Origin: Hoeflea_A sp965228785
GTDB lineage: Bacteria > Pseudomonadota > Alphaproteobacteria > Rhizobiales > Rhizobiaceae
NCBI GenBank assembly: GCA_965228785.1
Contig: CBDDIF010000001.1
Coordinates: 2,666,001-2,730,000 of the forward strand
DNA: 64,000 bases
Reading direction: 5' to 3'
Position 1 is the first letter of the stretch, and every line of letters starts with the position of its first letter. Below the pieces are notes generated by a model that made no database searches, was not told the DNA's origin, and saw nothing but the letters and a program-made list of their open reading frames with translations. Below, one piece after another: positions 8,554 to 17,919 of the stretch. The position numbers were made by a program, and so were the translations under genes.

Positions 8554-10377
8554 ATGACTATCAATTTACAGAAGCCGGATATCACTGAGCTCAAGCCGCG
8601 GATCACGGTCTTCGGCGTCGGTGGCGGCGGCGGCAATGCCGTCAACAACATGATCAATGCAGGCCTGGAAGGTGTCGAATTCGTCGTGGCGAATACGGAT
8701 GCGCAGGCTCTGACGATGACCCGGGCCGACCGTGTCATTCAGATGGGCGTGGCGGTGACCGAGGGTCTTGGCGCCGGATCGCAGCCGGACGTCGGCTGTG
8801 CTGCGGCGCGTGAATGCATCGATGAAATCGACGATCATCTGAACGGCACGCATATGTGTTTCGTAACCGCCGGCATGGGTGGCGGAACCGGCACGGGCGC
8901 TGCTCCGGTCGTTGCATCGGCGGCCCGCGAAAAGGGCATCCTGACGGTGGGTGTCGTCACCAAGCCGTTCCACTTCGAAGGCCAGCGCCGCATGCGCATC
9001 GCTGAAGACGGGATCGACGAACTGCAGCGCTCCGTGGATACGCTGATTGTCATTCCCAATCAGAATCTGTTCAGGATCGCCAACGACAAGACGACCTTTG
9101 CGGATGCCTTTGGCATGGCTGACCAGGTTCTTTATTCGGGCGTAGCCTGCATCACCGACCTGATGGTGAAGGAAGGTCTGATCAATCTCGATTTCGCTGA
9201 TGTGCGTTCGGTTATGCGCGAAATGGGCAAGGCGATGATGGGCACTGGCGAAGGCTCGGGCGAGGGCAGGGCCATGGCCGCTGCAGAAGCAGCGATTTCC
9301 AACCCGCTGCTCGACGAGACCTCCATGCGCGGCGCTCAAGGCCTGTTGATTTCGATCACCGGCGGTCGCGACATGACGCTGTTTGAAGTCGATGAGGCGG
9401 CCACCCGCATTCGCGAGGAAGTTGATACCGATGCCAACATCATCCTCGGCGCGACTTTCGACGAAGAACTGGAAGGCCTGATCCGGGTATCGGTTGTGGC
9501 AACCGGCATCGACCGGGAAGGCATGCCGGTAGAAACGCCGGCACCGACGACCCTGACGGCCTCACGCCCGGTCGCCCGTCCGGCACAGCAGCAGGCCGCA
9601 GCGCCGGACGTTGGGGACGCCGTTGCCAACACGATCAAGTTGGCGGAAGCTGAACTGGAACAGGAACTCAGCATCGCTGTCCCGGCCGCTCCGGTGCAGC
9701 CGGCTGCCGAGGAATTCCGTCCGCAAAGCCGCCTTTTCGCCCAGACCGAGCAGCCAAAGGCTCCAATCCAGAGCCGCGCGACGCCGCAGCCGGCACCGCA
9801 ACAGCCTGCACCGCAACAGCCGGCAGCACCGCGACCGGCGCCTCAGCCGATGGCGCAACAGCCGGCACCGCAGCAGGTCGCTCCACAACCGGCTCCTCAA
9901 CAGGCACCGTCGGTGGCCATGCAGCCTCAGATGGAAGCGTCTCCAAAAATGCCGCGGATCGAGGACTTCCCGCCGGTCGTCCAGGCCGAAGTGCAACAGC
10001 AGCACAAAGCCGGTGAAACGCACGACGAGCGCGGTCCGATGGGGCTGTTGAAGCGGATTTCCAGCAGTCTCGGCCGTCGTGAGGGCGAAGAGGCCGAAGC
10101 AGCGCCGGTACCCGTACCTGCACCGGCTCCCGCGCCGGCACCCGCGCCGACTCAGGCTCAAGTTGCCCCGGCTCCGGCCGCACCAGCGGCGGCGGCACCT
10201 GCTGCACCACAGCCGGCTGCTAATGCAGATCGCCGGCCATTGTCCGCCGAGGCGAGCATGTATGCACCCAAACGCGGCAATCTGGACAACCAGGGCCGCG
10301 AACAGCCAAAGCCTGCCGCTCAAAGCGAAGACGAGCAACTGGAGATTCCGGCCTTCCTGCGCCGTCAGGCCATGTAG
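8554..10377 (+). CDS. ftsZ: Cell division protein FtsZ
   Basis: The 607-residue tubulin homologue polymerises with GTP to form the Z-ring. The start at 8554 follows GAACGAGGT and gives the usual MTINLQKPDITELKPRI; the frame is open 48 bp further upstream but without a good start. The nucleotide motif GMGGGTGTGAAPVVAS lies near residue 107 and the T7 synergy loop (NLDFADVRSVM) near 210. The globular part ends near residue 320. Then comes a linker of about 270 residues rich in Pro, Ala and Gln with repeated PAPQQ units, typical of alphaproteobacterial FtsZ. The conserved C-terminal peptide DEQLEIPAFLRRQ, which binds FtsA, ends the protein. A strong terminator follows. Confidence 0.98.
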   Translation: MTINLQKPDITELKPRITVFGVGGGGGNAVNNMINAGLEGVEFVVANTDAQALTMTRADRVIQMGVAVTEGLGAGSQPDVGCAAARECIDEIDDHLNGTHMCFVTAGMGGGTGTGAAPVVASAAREKGILTVGVVTKPFHFEGQRRMRIAEDGIDELQRSVDTLIVIPNQNLFRIANDKTTFADAFGMADQVLYSGVACITDLMVKEGLINLDFADVRSVMREMGKAMMGTGEGSGEGRAMAAAEAAISNPLLDETSMRGAQGLLISITGGRDMTLFEVDEAATRIREEVDTDANIILGATFDEELEGLIRVSVVATGIDREGMPVETPAPTTLTASRPVARPAQQQAAAPDVGDAVANTIKLAEAELEQELSIAVPAAPVQPAAEEFRPQSRLFAQTEQPKAPIQSRATPQPAPQQPAPQQPAAPRPAPQPMAQQPAPQQVAPQPAPQQAPSVAMQPQMEASPKMPRIEDFPPVVQAEVQQQHKAGETHDERGPMGLLKRISSSLGRREGEEAEAAPVPVPAPAPAPAPAPTQAQVAPAPAAPAAAAPAAPQPAANADRRPLSAEASMYAPKRGNLDNQGREQPKPAAQSEDEQLEIPAFLRRQAM

Positions 10378-10408
10378 CCGGCATCTTGCCTTAAAAATGC
10401 CTGATTGT

Positions 10409-10447
10409 ACGGCCGGACCGATTCTACGAGGATCGGTCCGGCCGTTA
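10409..10447 (+). terminator. Intrinsic terminator after ftsZ
   Basis: A perfect 14-bp stem, ACGGCCGGACCGAT (10409-10422) with its complement at 10432-10445, encloses a 9-nt loop and is followed by TTATTT. It should end the ddl-ftsQAZ transcript, leaving lpxC on its own promoter. Confidence 0.85.
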
Positions 10448-10473
10448 TTTCAAGGTACCACGGGCTTGCGATG

Positions 10474-10488
10474 TTAACCCTGTGTTAA
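10474..10488. promoter_or_regulatory. CtrA-binding box upstream of lpxC
   Basis: The sequence TTAACCCTGTGTTAA matches the full CtrA consensus TTAA-N7-TTAA and is followed by AC, extending the second half toward TTAAC. It lies between the ftsZ terminator and lpxC, about 230 bp before lpxC. CtrA is the cell-cycle master regulator of alphaproteobacteria; its action here is inferred from the motif alone. Confidence 0.55.
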
Positions 10489-10717
10489 ACGGCTGTAATA
10501 TTGTTAAGCTCTTGAAATAACGCAAAAAAATGGCCGTAACAATCAGTTAAAAACCGTGATTTGGATTGTCTCAGAGGGACGCTTATCTTTCGCGAGTGGG
10601 GATTTTGGTCGGGACAAAGGTAATCCGAAACTACTGAAATTGAACGCGGTTTTCGGGTCGTGCGCAATTGATGAGGTGGTTCGTGATGCCTTGGACTAAA
10701 GGTAATCAGGCTGTTTG

Positions 10718-11671
10718 ATGAGTATTGACTATTTCGGCTATCAGACGACGATTCAAAACGAGGTGACGCTTTCGGGGGTTGGCGTTCACAGCGGTTTGAA
10801 AGTTTCAATAACGTTCTGTCCGGCTGAGGCCGACACCGGGATCGTGTTCAGGCGACAAATGCCGGACGGCGAGGTGCACAGCATTCGCGCCGTCGTATCG
10901 CAGGTCGCGGCCACAGAGCTCTGTACGGTGCTCGGAGACGCCAGCGGCGCCAGTGTCGCCACGGTCGAACATCTGATGGCGGCATTCTACGCGCTGGAGA
11001 TAGACAACATCATTGTCGATATCGATGGCGCTGAAGTGCCTGTCATGGATGGCAGTTCGATCGTCTTTATTGAAGCGCTCGATCGCGCCGGTGTGGACAT
11101 CCTGAGTTCCAAGCGGCGGTATCTGCGGGTGGTGAAGCCAGTTCGCATCGAAGCCGGTGGTTCGTGGGCGGAATTCGTTCCCTATGAAGGAACCCGGTTC
11201 GAGATCGATATCGATTTCGATTGCAAGACCATTGGCCGCCAGTCCTGGAAGGGCGATATCACGCCCGAAACGTTCCGAAGCGAACTATCACGCGCCAGGA
11301 CGTTCGGATTCATGCGCGACGTCGAGTTTCTCTGGGCCTCCGGGCACGCACTCGGTTCGTCGCTGGAAAACTCGGTGGTCATCAGCGACAATGATACGGT
11401 TATTAACATCGAGGGGCTGCGCTACGAGACGGAATTTGTGCGCCACAAGGCACTCGATGCGGTTGGCGACCTGGCTTTGGCGGGTACCAAATTTATCGGC
11501 TGCTACCGGTCCTATCGCGGTGGGCACAAGCTCAATTCGCTGGCGCTGAAAGCACTATTGGCGGATGATTCGGCTTATGAGGTGGTTGAAACGTCGCTGC
11601 CACACGAACCGATGCGGCGGGGCGAATTGGTTGCGGTTTCCGGGCCGATGTTCGCTCCCTGGACCCAGTAG
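10718..11671 (+). CDS. lpxC: UDP-3-O-acyl-N-acetylglucosamine deacetylase
   Basis: The 317-residue zinc enzyme performs the committed step of lipid A synthesis. The ATG at 10718 is preferred over the in-frame TTG at 10715. Visible marks are VTLSGVGVHSGLKVSITF near residue 15, the zinc-binding EHLMAAFYAL near 84, RTFGFMRDVEFL near 190, HKALDAVGDLALAG near 242 with the catalytic and zinc residues, and GGHKLNSLALKALL near 268. It sits between ftsZ and bamD as in other Hyphomicrobiales and is separated from ftsZ by a terminator. Confidence 0.97.
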   Translation: MSIDYFGYQTTIQNEVTLSGVGVHSGLKVSITFCPAEADTGIVFRRQMPDGEVHSIRAVVSQVAATELCTVLGDASGASVATVEHLMAAFYALEIDNIIVDIDGAEVPVMDGSSIVFIEALDRAGVDILSSKRRYLRVVKPVRIEAGGSWAEFVPYEGTRFEIDIDFDCKTIGRQSWKGDITPETFRSELSRARTFGFMRDVEFLWASGHALGSSLENSVVISDNDTVINIEGLRYETEFVRHKALDAVGDLALAGTKFIGCYRSYRGGHKLNSLALKALLADDSAYEVVETSLPHEPMRRGELVAVSGPMFAPWTQ

Positions 11672-11984
11672 CCCACTTCGGGTTCGAGTAAGCGGTATTT
11701 TTCTGCACGAGTTTTGATCCGGCCGTGTTGTTGAGCGCTCGGATCTAATTGGATTCATTCAGGTGTAGCAGCCGGCGAGGAGCCGACAGTGACAATGCAT
11801 CGATGCCATAAAATTGTACCATTGGCGGCGCATTGACATTGCAGATCGGGAGCGTTTGAGGCTATGAGAGCCTGACGCAAGAAGGGGTTTCGCCGGAGAG
11901 GGCTGCGACTGAGGGCACCTAAGCCGCTGTGTGGCGGAAGGAGCTTCAGCAAACGGCGGGAGAGAATCGGAAGTGTTTGCCAGT
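11672..11984. other. Intergenic region between lpxC and bamD
   Basis: No gene is seen in these 313 bp. A TTGACA hexamer at 11834-11839 could be a -35 element for bamD, but no good -10 lies at the right distance. The frame of bamD is open back to 11931 without a better ribosome site. Confidence 0.35.
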
Positions 11985-12857
11985 ATGAATGATGGTGGTT
12001 TGACCGTGCGGCGGCCTTTGCGCGCCCTGCTGATTGCGGCCGTACTGGCGAGCGTGGCCGTGGCAGGTGGATGCCGCAGCGACGGCGACATCGACATTAC
12101 CGCGCTTGATATCGAAACCGACCCCGCTGACGTCCTATACAACCAGGCACTGGCCAACATGAAGGCCGGACGTCTGGCGGAGGCCTCACGCAAGTTCGAA
12201 GCAATAGACAAACAGCACCCTTATTCGGAGTTTGCGCGTAAATCGATGGTGCTGAACGCCTTTGCCACCTACCGGTTGGGCCGCTATTCGGAATCGATCA
12301 ACTCGGCTCGCCGGTATATCAGCCTCTACCCCAGCTCCGAGGATACGGCCTACGCCTATTACCTTATTGGCCTGTCCTATTGGAGGCAGATCCCGCAGGT
12401 GACACGCGATCAGCGAGTGACCCGCCGTGCCATCCAGGCGTTCAACGAGGTTATCACGCGGTATCCGGAATCGGAGTATGTGCTCGATTCGGAACAGAAG
12501 CTGCGCTTTGCCCGCGATCAGCTGGCAGGCAAGGAAATGCAGATCGGCCGTTACTATCAGGAGCGCAAGGAGTATGCCGCCGCCATCAACCGGTTCCGGA
12601 CCGTGGTGGAGCGTTATCCGAACACGCGGCAGGTTGAGGAAGCGCTGGCCCGTCTGGTCGAGGTGTACTTCGCCATGGGACTGACCGCGGACGCCCAGGC
12701 TGCTGCGGCTGTGTTGGGTCACAACTTCCCGGACAGTCAGTGGTATGCCGATTCCTACAAACTGTTGGCTTCAGGTGGTCTTGAGCCGCGTGAAAACAAG
12801 GGCTCCTGGATCACACGGGCCGGAGCCACTCTGATTGGCGCAAATCCGCCAAGCTAA
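11985..12857 (+). CDS. bamD: Outer membrane assembly lipoprotein BamD
   Basis: The 290-residue lipoprotein is a member of the BAM complex that folds beta-barrel proteins into the outer membrane. A hydrophobic signal (LRALLIAAVLASVAVAGGC) ends in the acylated Cys near residue 29. Five TPR-like repeats follow, beginning at DVLYNQALANMKAGRLAEAS and including YAYYLIGLSYWRQIP and GRYYQERKEYAAAINRF. I placed the start at the ATG at 11985; a GTG at 11973 behind GGGAGAGAATCGGAA is a real alternative and would add four residues. Confidence 0.93.
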   Translation: MNDGGLTVRRPLRALLIAAVLASVAVAGGCRSDGDIDITALDIETDPADVLYNQALANMKAGRLAEASRKFEAIDKQHPYSEFARKSMVLNAFATYRLGRYSESINSARRYISLYPSSEDTAYAYYLIGLSYWRQIPQVTRDQRVTRRAIQAFNEVITRYPESEYVLDSEQKLRFARDQLAGKEMQIGRYYQERKEYAAAINRFRTVVERYPNTRQVEEALARLVEVYFAMGLTADAQAAAAVLGHNFPDSQWYADSYKLLASGGLEPRENKGSWITRAGATLIGANPPS

Positions 12858-12882
12858 TCCTGTTCGGGACAATCGATAAATC

Positions 12883-12905
12883 GGCTGGATAGGGGATATC
12901 CAGCC
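12883..12905. terminator. Strong hairpin between bamD and recN
   Basis: GGCTGGATA (12883-12891) and TATCCAGCC (12897-12905) form a 9-bp stem with a GGGGA loop; TGATTTGG follows. The T-tract is poor, so this may be a weak terminator or an mRNA-protecting hairpin. Confidence 0.5.
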
Positions 12906-12998
12906 TGATTTGGCTTTGGCATCGCGGTATCTTGCGCTAATTTCCACGCACAGCGCGCCGGCCGGTTTGGCCGATTCCTTTTGACCTGCGGGTGTTGA

Positions 12999-14666
12999 AT
13001 GCTCACACATTTGTCGATCCGGGATATCGTTCTGATAGATCGTCTCGACTTGACATTCGTGGACGGCCTGTCCGTGTTGACCGGTGAAACCGGTGCTGGA
13101 AAGTCGATCCTGCTCGACAGCCTTTCTCTCGCTTTGGGTGCTCGTGGTGATGGATCACTGGTGCGCGCCGGGGCGGAACGCGGGCAGGTGACGGCGGTGT
13201 TCGATGTGGCTATGGACCATCCAGCCCGACTGCTGTTGCGCGAAAACGGCCTGGATGACGAAGGCGATCTGATCTTCCGGCGGAACCAAAGTTCCGATGG
13301 CCGAACCAAGGTCTATATCAACGACCAGCCGGCGAGCGTCTCGCTGATGCGCCAGATCGGGCGTCTGCTGGTCGAGATCCATGGACAGCATGACGACCGT
13401 GCGCTAGTCGATCCCGACGCGCATCGCCGTCTGCTTGACGCCTTCGGTGGGCTTGGCGATGCCGCCGGCTCTGTGGCCGAAGCCCATCAGGCCTGGCGCG
13501 GTGCGGAGCGCGCTTGTCGCGAACATCGCGAAAGGGTCGAAGAGGCGGCGCGGGAAGCGGACTATCTCCGGGCTTCCGTCGAGGAGCTTGAGACCCTGGC
13601 GCCGGTGGATGGCGAAGAGGACGAACTGGCGGAACGCCGCACGGCAATGATGAAAGCGGAAAAAATCGCCGCCGATATCAACGATGCACACGATGTTCTA
13701 TCCGGCCAGGCCTCGCCGGTGCCCGTGCTGAATTCCCTGCTTCGCAAGCTGGAACGCAAATCGGCAGAAGCACCCGGGCTGCTCGATACAGTTGTCGAGG
13801 CAATGGGTGGTGCGGTCGACCAGCTGTCCGATGCCCAGATGGCGGTGGAGGCGGCCATCGTGGCGGCCGATTTTGATCCGCAGGAACTGGAAGATTGCGA
13901 GGAGCGGCTGTTCGCCTTGCGCGCTGCTTCCAGAAAATATGCTGTCCCCGTTTCGGAACTGCCGGCGCTGGCTGTTCGCATGGTGACGGCATTGGCTGAA
14001 TTGGACGCTGGCGAGGAACGGCTCGTTGCTCTTCAGGCTGCCGTGGACGAGACGCTGAACCACTATCGTCTGGCGGCTCGCGACCTGTCTGAACGACGGC
14101 ACGCGACCGGCGAAGCGCTGGCGGCGGCCGTCATGATTGAGTTGCCGTCGCTGAAACTCGACCGGGCTCGGTTCACGGTCGAGATTTCCAGTGACGAGGA
14201 AACACGTAGCGCAGACGGGTTCGACCAGGTTGCCTTTTATGTGCAGACCAATCCGGGCACCCGCGCCGGACCGATCCTCAAGGTTGCTTCCGGTGGAGAG
14301 CTGTCGCGATTTCTGCTGGCGCTTAAGGTGGCGTTGGCTGATCGCGGTTCAGCACCCACCTTGGTGTTCGACGAAATCGATACGGGGGTCGGCGGTGCGG
14401 TGGCCGACGCCATTGGCAAACGGTTGAAGCGGCTGAGCGATACGGTCCAGGTCCTTTCCGTTACTCATGCACCGCAAGTGGCGGCACGCGCCGGAACCCA
14501 TATGCTGATTGCCAAAGGTGCCAAGAGCAAGGATGCGCTGACCACTCGGGTGCGCACCATGGATGACGATTCGCGCCGCGAGGAAATTGCCCGCATGTTA
14601 GCCGGAGCCACAATTACGGACGAGGCACGTGCCGCTGCTGGCAAACTGTTGGCGCAGGACGTTTGA
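12999..14666 (+). CDS. recN: DNA repair protein RecN
   Basis: The 555-residue SMC-like ATPase acts in double-strand break repair. The Walker A motif GETGAGKS lies near residue 29, followed by LLDSLSLALGARGD; LVEIHGQHDDRALVDPDAHR lies near 125, the central part is coiled coil (about 155-370), the signature region SGGELSRFLLALKVALADRG lies near 433 and the Walker B LVFDEIDTGVGG near 455. Length and motifs are normal. It follows bamD by 141 bp with a hairpin between, and ligA starts 19 bp after its stop, so recN and ligA are probably co-transcribed. Confidence 0.96.
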   Translation: MLTHLSIRDIVLIDRLDLTFVDGLSVLTGETGAGKSILLDSLSLALGARGDGSLVRAGAERGQVTAVFDVAMDHPARLLLRENGLDDEGDLIFRRNQSSDGRTKVYINDQPASVSLMRQIGRLLVEIHGQHDDRALVDPDAHRRLLDAFGGLGDAAGSVAEAHQAWRGAERACREHRERVEEAAREADYLRASVEELETLAPVDGEEDELAERRTAMMKAEKIAADINDAHDVLSGQASPVPVLNSLLRKLERKSAEAPGLLDTVVEAMGGAVDQLSDAQMAVEAAIVAADFDPQELEDCEERLFALRAASRKYAVPVSELPALAVRMVTALAELDAGEERLVALQAAVDETLNHYRLAARDLSERRHATGEALAAAVMIELPSLKLDRARFTVEISSDEETRSADGFDQVAFYVQTNPGTRAGPILKVASGGELSRFLLALKVALADRGSAPTLVFDEIDTGVGGAVADAIGKRLKRLSDTVQVLSVTHAPQVAARAGTHMLIAKGAKSKDALTTRVRTMDDDSRREEIARMLAGATITDEARAAAGKLLAQDV

Positions 14667-14685
14667 ACATCCATCAGGGGTCAGG

Positions 14686-16830
14686 ATGACATCTACCGAG
14701 AGCATTGCGGTCGAGGCGTTGAACGAAGAGCAGGCAGCAGAAGAGCTGGCACGGCTGGCTGCGGAAATTGCCGACCACAACCGCTATTACCATACCGATG
14801 ACCGGCCGGTGATTTCGGACGCCGACTACGATGCCCTGAAACGGCGAAACCTGGAAATTGAACAGCGCTTTCCGGAGCTCAAGCGTGACGATTCGCCCAG
14901 CGACCGCGTGGGTGGCGCTGTTCTCGACAAGTTCGACAAGGTCAGCCATCGCGTCGCCATGCTGTCGCTGGACAACGCGTTTTCGGACGAGGACGTTCGA
15001 GATTTTTCCGAGCGCGTCCGCCGGTTCCTGAAAATGGATGCCGATGCTCCGCTTGCCATGACGGCAGAGCCGAAGATCGATGGACTGTCGCTGTCTTTGC
15101 GCTACGAGCAGGGCAGGCTCGTCACGGCAGCCACGCGCGGTGATGGCGCAGTCGGCGAAAACGTCACCGAAAACGCCCGGACCATTCGCGATATTCCGCA
15201 AATGCTGAAGGGCAATGTGCCAGACGTCATGGAAATTCGCGGCGAGGTCTATATGACCAAAGCGGATTTTGCCGCGTTGAACCAGCGCCAGGAGGCGGCC
15301 GGCAAACAGACATACGTCAATCCGCGCAACACCGCCGCCGGCTCATTGCGGCAGCTCGACACGACGATCACCGCAAATCGTCCGCTGAAATTCTTTGCCT
15401 ATGCCTGGGGCGACTACAGTCAACTGCCGGCTGGCAACCAGATGGAGGTCGTCTCCCGGTTTGGAGACTGGGGCTTCGTCATCAACCCGATGATGCGGTT
15501 GTGCGACACGGTGTCCGCCATGCTGGAGCAGTACCGCCTGATCGAGCAGCAGCGAGCTGATCTCGCCTACGATATCGACGGCGTCGTCTACAAGGTCGAC
15601 GACCTGGCGCTACAGGCACGGCTTGGTTTCAGATCCGGCAGCCCGCGTTGGGCGATCGCTCACAAGTTCCCCGCAGAGACTGCGACCACAGTTCTTGAGG
15701 CGATCGAGATCCAGGTCGGCCGTACCGGAGCGCTGAGCCCAGTGGCCCGGCTCGAGCCCGTCACCGTCGGCGGCGTCGTGGTGTCCAATGCGACGCTGCA
15801 CAACGAGGACTACATCGCTGGCATCGGCAGTGACGGCGAACAGATCCGGGAAGGCAAGGACCTGAGGGTCGGAGACACCGTGACGATCTATCGGGCCGGC
15901 GACGTGATCCCCAAGGTCATGGACGTGGACCTGTCGAAACGGCCGAAAGACTCGCATCCGTTCGTCTTTCCGGAAACCTGTCCGGCCTGCGGCAGTCTGG
16001 CGACGCGCGAGGTCAACGAAAAGACCGGCCGTATCGACTCTGTGCGGCGTTGCACCGGGGCACTGATCTGTCCGGCCCAGGCTGTCGAGAAGTTGAAGCA
16101 TTTCGTTTCGCGCAATGCTTTTGATATCGACGGCTTCGGTGAGAAGCAGGCGGAGGCCTTCTATCGTGCTGATCTGGTCAAGAACCCGGCCGATATATTT
16201 ACTCTGCAGGCGCGGGACGAGGCTTCAGACCTCACCAAGCTGAAAAATCGAGAGGGCTGGGGGGAGCAGAGTGCTGCGAACCTTTTCGAAGCGATCGATG
16301 CGCGGCGCAATGTCGATCTGCATCGCTTCATCTTCGCACTTGGCATTCGCCATGTGGGCGAAGGCAATGCCAAGATCCTCGCCCGCACCTATCATTCGGC
16401 CGCTGCGTTCATTGCCGCCATGAAGGCGGCGCAGGACCCGGAGGGCGAGGCCTGGAACGACCTCGTCAATATCGATGGTATCGGGCCGATTGTTGCGCAC
16501 GCCATCATCGAGTTCTTCGGCGAACCGCATAATGCGGCGATTGTCGACGAGCTCTTGACCCATGTGCATCCGACGGATGCCGAAATCGTTGCCACCGACT
16601 CCCCAGTCGCCGGCAAGACGGTCGTCTTCACCGGGTCTCTGGAGCGCATGTCGCGCGACGAAGCCAAGGCGATGGCCGAGCGTCTGGGTGCAAAGACCGC
16701 CGGCTCGGTGTCAAAGAAGACCGATCTCGTGGTCGCCGGGCCGGGTGCCGGGTCAAAGCGCAAGAAGGCGGAAGAACTCGGTATCGAGATCATCGACGAG
16801 GATGGCTGGTTCGACAAAGTCGGTGAATGA
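14686..16830 (+). CDS. ligA: NAD-dependent DNA ligase LigA
   Basis: The 714-residue essential replication ligase shows the complete domain order: the Ia domain with YYHTDDRPVISDADYDAL, the adenylation domain with the catalytic Lys in AEPKIDGLSL near residue 130, the OB fold (GRTGALSPVARLEPV), a four-Cys zinc finger near 430 (CPACG, then Cys in RRCTGALICP), helix-hairpin-helix repeats, and a BRCT domain from about residue 643 (GKTVVFTGSLERMSRDEAKA). The ATG at 14686 follows CAGGGGTCAGG; the frame is open into the end of recN but has no better start. Confidence 0.98.
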   Translation: MTSTESIAVEALNEEQAAEELARLAAEIADHNRYYHTDDRPVISDADYDALKRRNLEIEQRFPELKRDDSPSDRVGGAVLDKFDKVSHRVAMLSLDNAFSDEDVRDFSERVRRFLKMDADAPLAMTAEPKIDGLSLSLRYEQGRLVTAATRGDGAVGENVTENARTIRDIPQMLKGNVPDVMEIRGEVYMTKADFAALNQRQEAAGKQTYVNPRNTAAGSLRQLDTTITANRPLKFFAYAWGDYSQLPAGNQMEVVSRFGDWGFVINPMMRLCDTVSAMLEQYRLIEQQRADLAYDIDGVVYKVDDLALQARLGFRSGSPRWAIAHKFPAETATTVLEAIEIQVGRTGALSPVARLEPVTVGGVVVSNATLHNEDYIAGIGSDGEQIREGKDLRVGDTVTIYRAGDVIPKVMDVDLSKRPKDSHPFVFPETCPACGSLATREVNEKTGRIDSVRRCTGALICPAQAVEKLKHFVSRNAFDIDGFGEKQAEAFYRADLVKNPADIFTLQARDEASDLTKLKNREGWGEQSAANLFEAIDARRNVDLHRFIFALGIRHVGEGNAKILARTYHSAAAFIAAMKAAQDPEGEAWNDLVNIDGIGPIVAHAIIEFFGEPHNAAIVDELLTHVHPTDAEIVATDSPVAGKTVVFTGSLERMSRDEAKAMAERLGAKTAGSVSKKTDLVVAGPGAGSKRKKAEELGIEIIDEDGWFDKVGE

Positions 16831-16834
16831 CATG

Positions 16835-17770
16835 TCAGCCGTAATCATGCTCGCGGGAGACTTCCTGAATCAGCGACTGTACGGCATGCGTGACCGGTGA
16901 GAAGGGCCGGGTGCGGCAGCTCAGATAGAATGACATCGGCTCCAGCGGTGTTTCCACCTGGACTACGCCCAGCCGCCCCTCGGCAAGGTGGTGCGGAACA
17001 GTTACCGGAGGAATGGCCGCGACACCCAGCCCGTTTTCGGCCAGCCAGATCATCGTAGACATAGAGTTGGTGGTGCTTCGCGTTATCCGGTCGCGCAAGG
17101 TTTCGCCAAAGTAACGGTCGAGATATTTCGCCGGTGGGCTGTTGGACAGGTAGCCGATCAGCGGAAGGGTCGTCAGTTCCTGAAGCGTGTAGACCCGGTC
17201 CTGGTCGAACAGGTCAGGGCTCGCAACCCATTGCATCGGATAGTTGCCAATGCGCTCGTTGCGGATATCTGCCTCATCGCAGGCCGAGACTGAAACACAC
17301 ATCAGAATGGACGCATTGTTGAGCAGCGAGTGCAGCAACTGGGTGCTCTCCGTGGTGATTTCGAGTTCGATATTTGGGTAGCGTTCGCGCATTCTGTTGA
17401 GCAACGCGGGCAGCCATGTCCTGGCAACCGTCTCGACGAATCCGACACGAACGATCCCCGATGGATCTCGCCCTCGCGAAAACCAGGCTCCAAGATCATC
17501 AGCGCTGTCGAGGACTTTCTCCGCCAGCCGCAGAGCTTCTCTTCCTTCCGGCGTTAGTTCGACCGATTGCCTGTCGCGGGAAAAGAGCCGCACTCCGAAC
17601 TCTTCTTCCAGAGTTGATATGCGCGCGGAGATGGCCGGCTGGGTCACCGACAGTCGACGGGCGACCGCGTGGTAATTCCGGTAACGAGCCAGCCAGTAGA
17701 AGGTTCTCAGGTTCTTGAGGGTCAGCGTCGAATCTCGATTCAGGGATTGTCCCTTCGCTGCTTTGTCCAT
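16835..17770 (-). CDS. LysR-family transcriptional regulator
   Basis: The 311-residue protein has the N-terminal winged helix-turn-helix (about residues 16-75: LKNLRTFYWLARYRNYHAV and RLSVTQPAISARISTLEEEF) and a periplasmic-binding-protein-like effector domain (about 100-300). It lies tail to tail with ligA, 4 bp between stops, and head to head with the DUF3830/ABC transporter unit, with about 150 bp between starts. This arrangement is usual for a LysR regulator controlling the divergent operon and itself. The effector is unknown and is probably related to the imported substrate. Confidence 0.9.
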   Translation of the reverse strand: MDKAAKGQSLNRDSTLTLKNLRTFYWLARYRNYHAVARRLSVTQPAISARISTLEEEFGVRLFSRDRQSVELTPEGREALRLAEKVLDSADDLGAWFSRGRDPSGIVRVGFVETVARTWLPALLNRMRERYPNIELEITTESTQLLHSLLNNASILMCVSVSACDEADIRNERIGNYPMQWVASPDLFDQDRVYTLQELTTLPLIGYLSNSPPAKYLDRYFGETLRDRITRSTTNSMSTMIWLAENGLGVAAIPPVTVPHHLAEGRLGVVQVETPLEPMSFYLSCRTRPFSPVTHAVQSLIQEVSREHDYG

Positions 17771-17919
17771 TTACGTGATTGTCCTGATCAAACCAATTTA
17801 TCAGAAGATACATATTATTAATTCGCGTATTTGTCACGCAGGTGCCAATGTGGCGATGCGGCGGTCCGGAAAACAGGGCGCCGACACCATTGTGCCATCA
17901 ATCTGGAGGTCCCTCGAAC

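Larger units (their letters stand above)
10378..10717. other. Intergenic region between ftsZ and lpxC
   Basis: These 340 bp hold the ftsZ terminator (10409-10447), a perfect CtrA box (10474-10488) and then an AT-rich stretch (10490-10570) that probably contains the lpxC promoter. No gene or RNA is seen. Confidence 0.6.
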
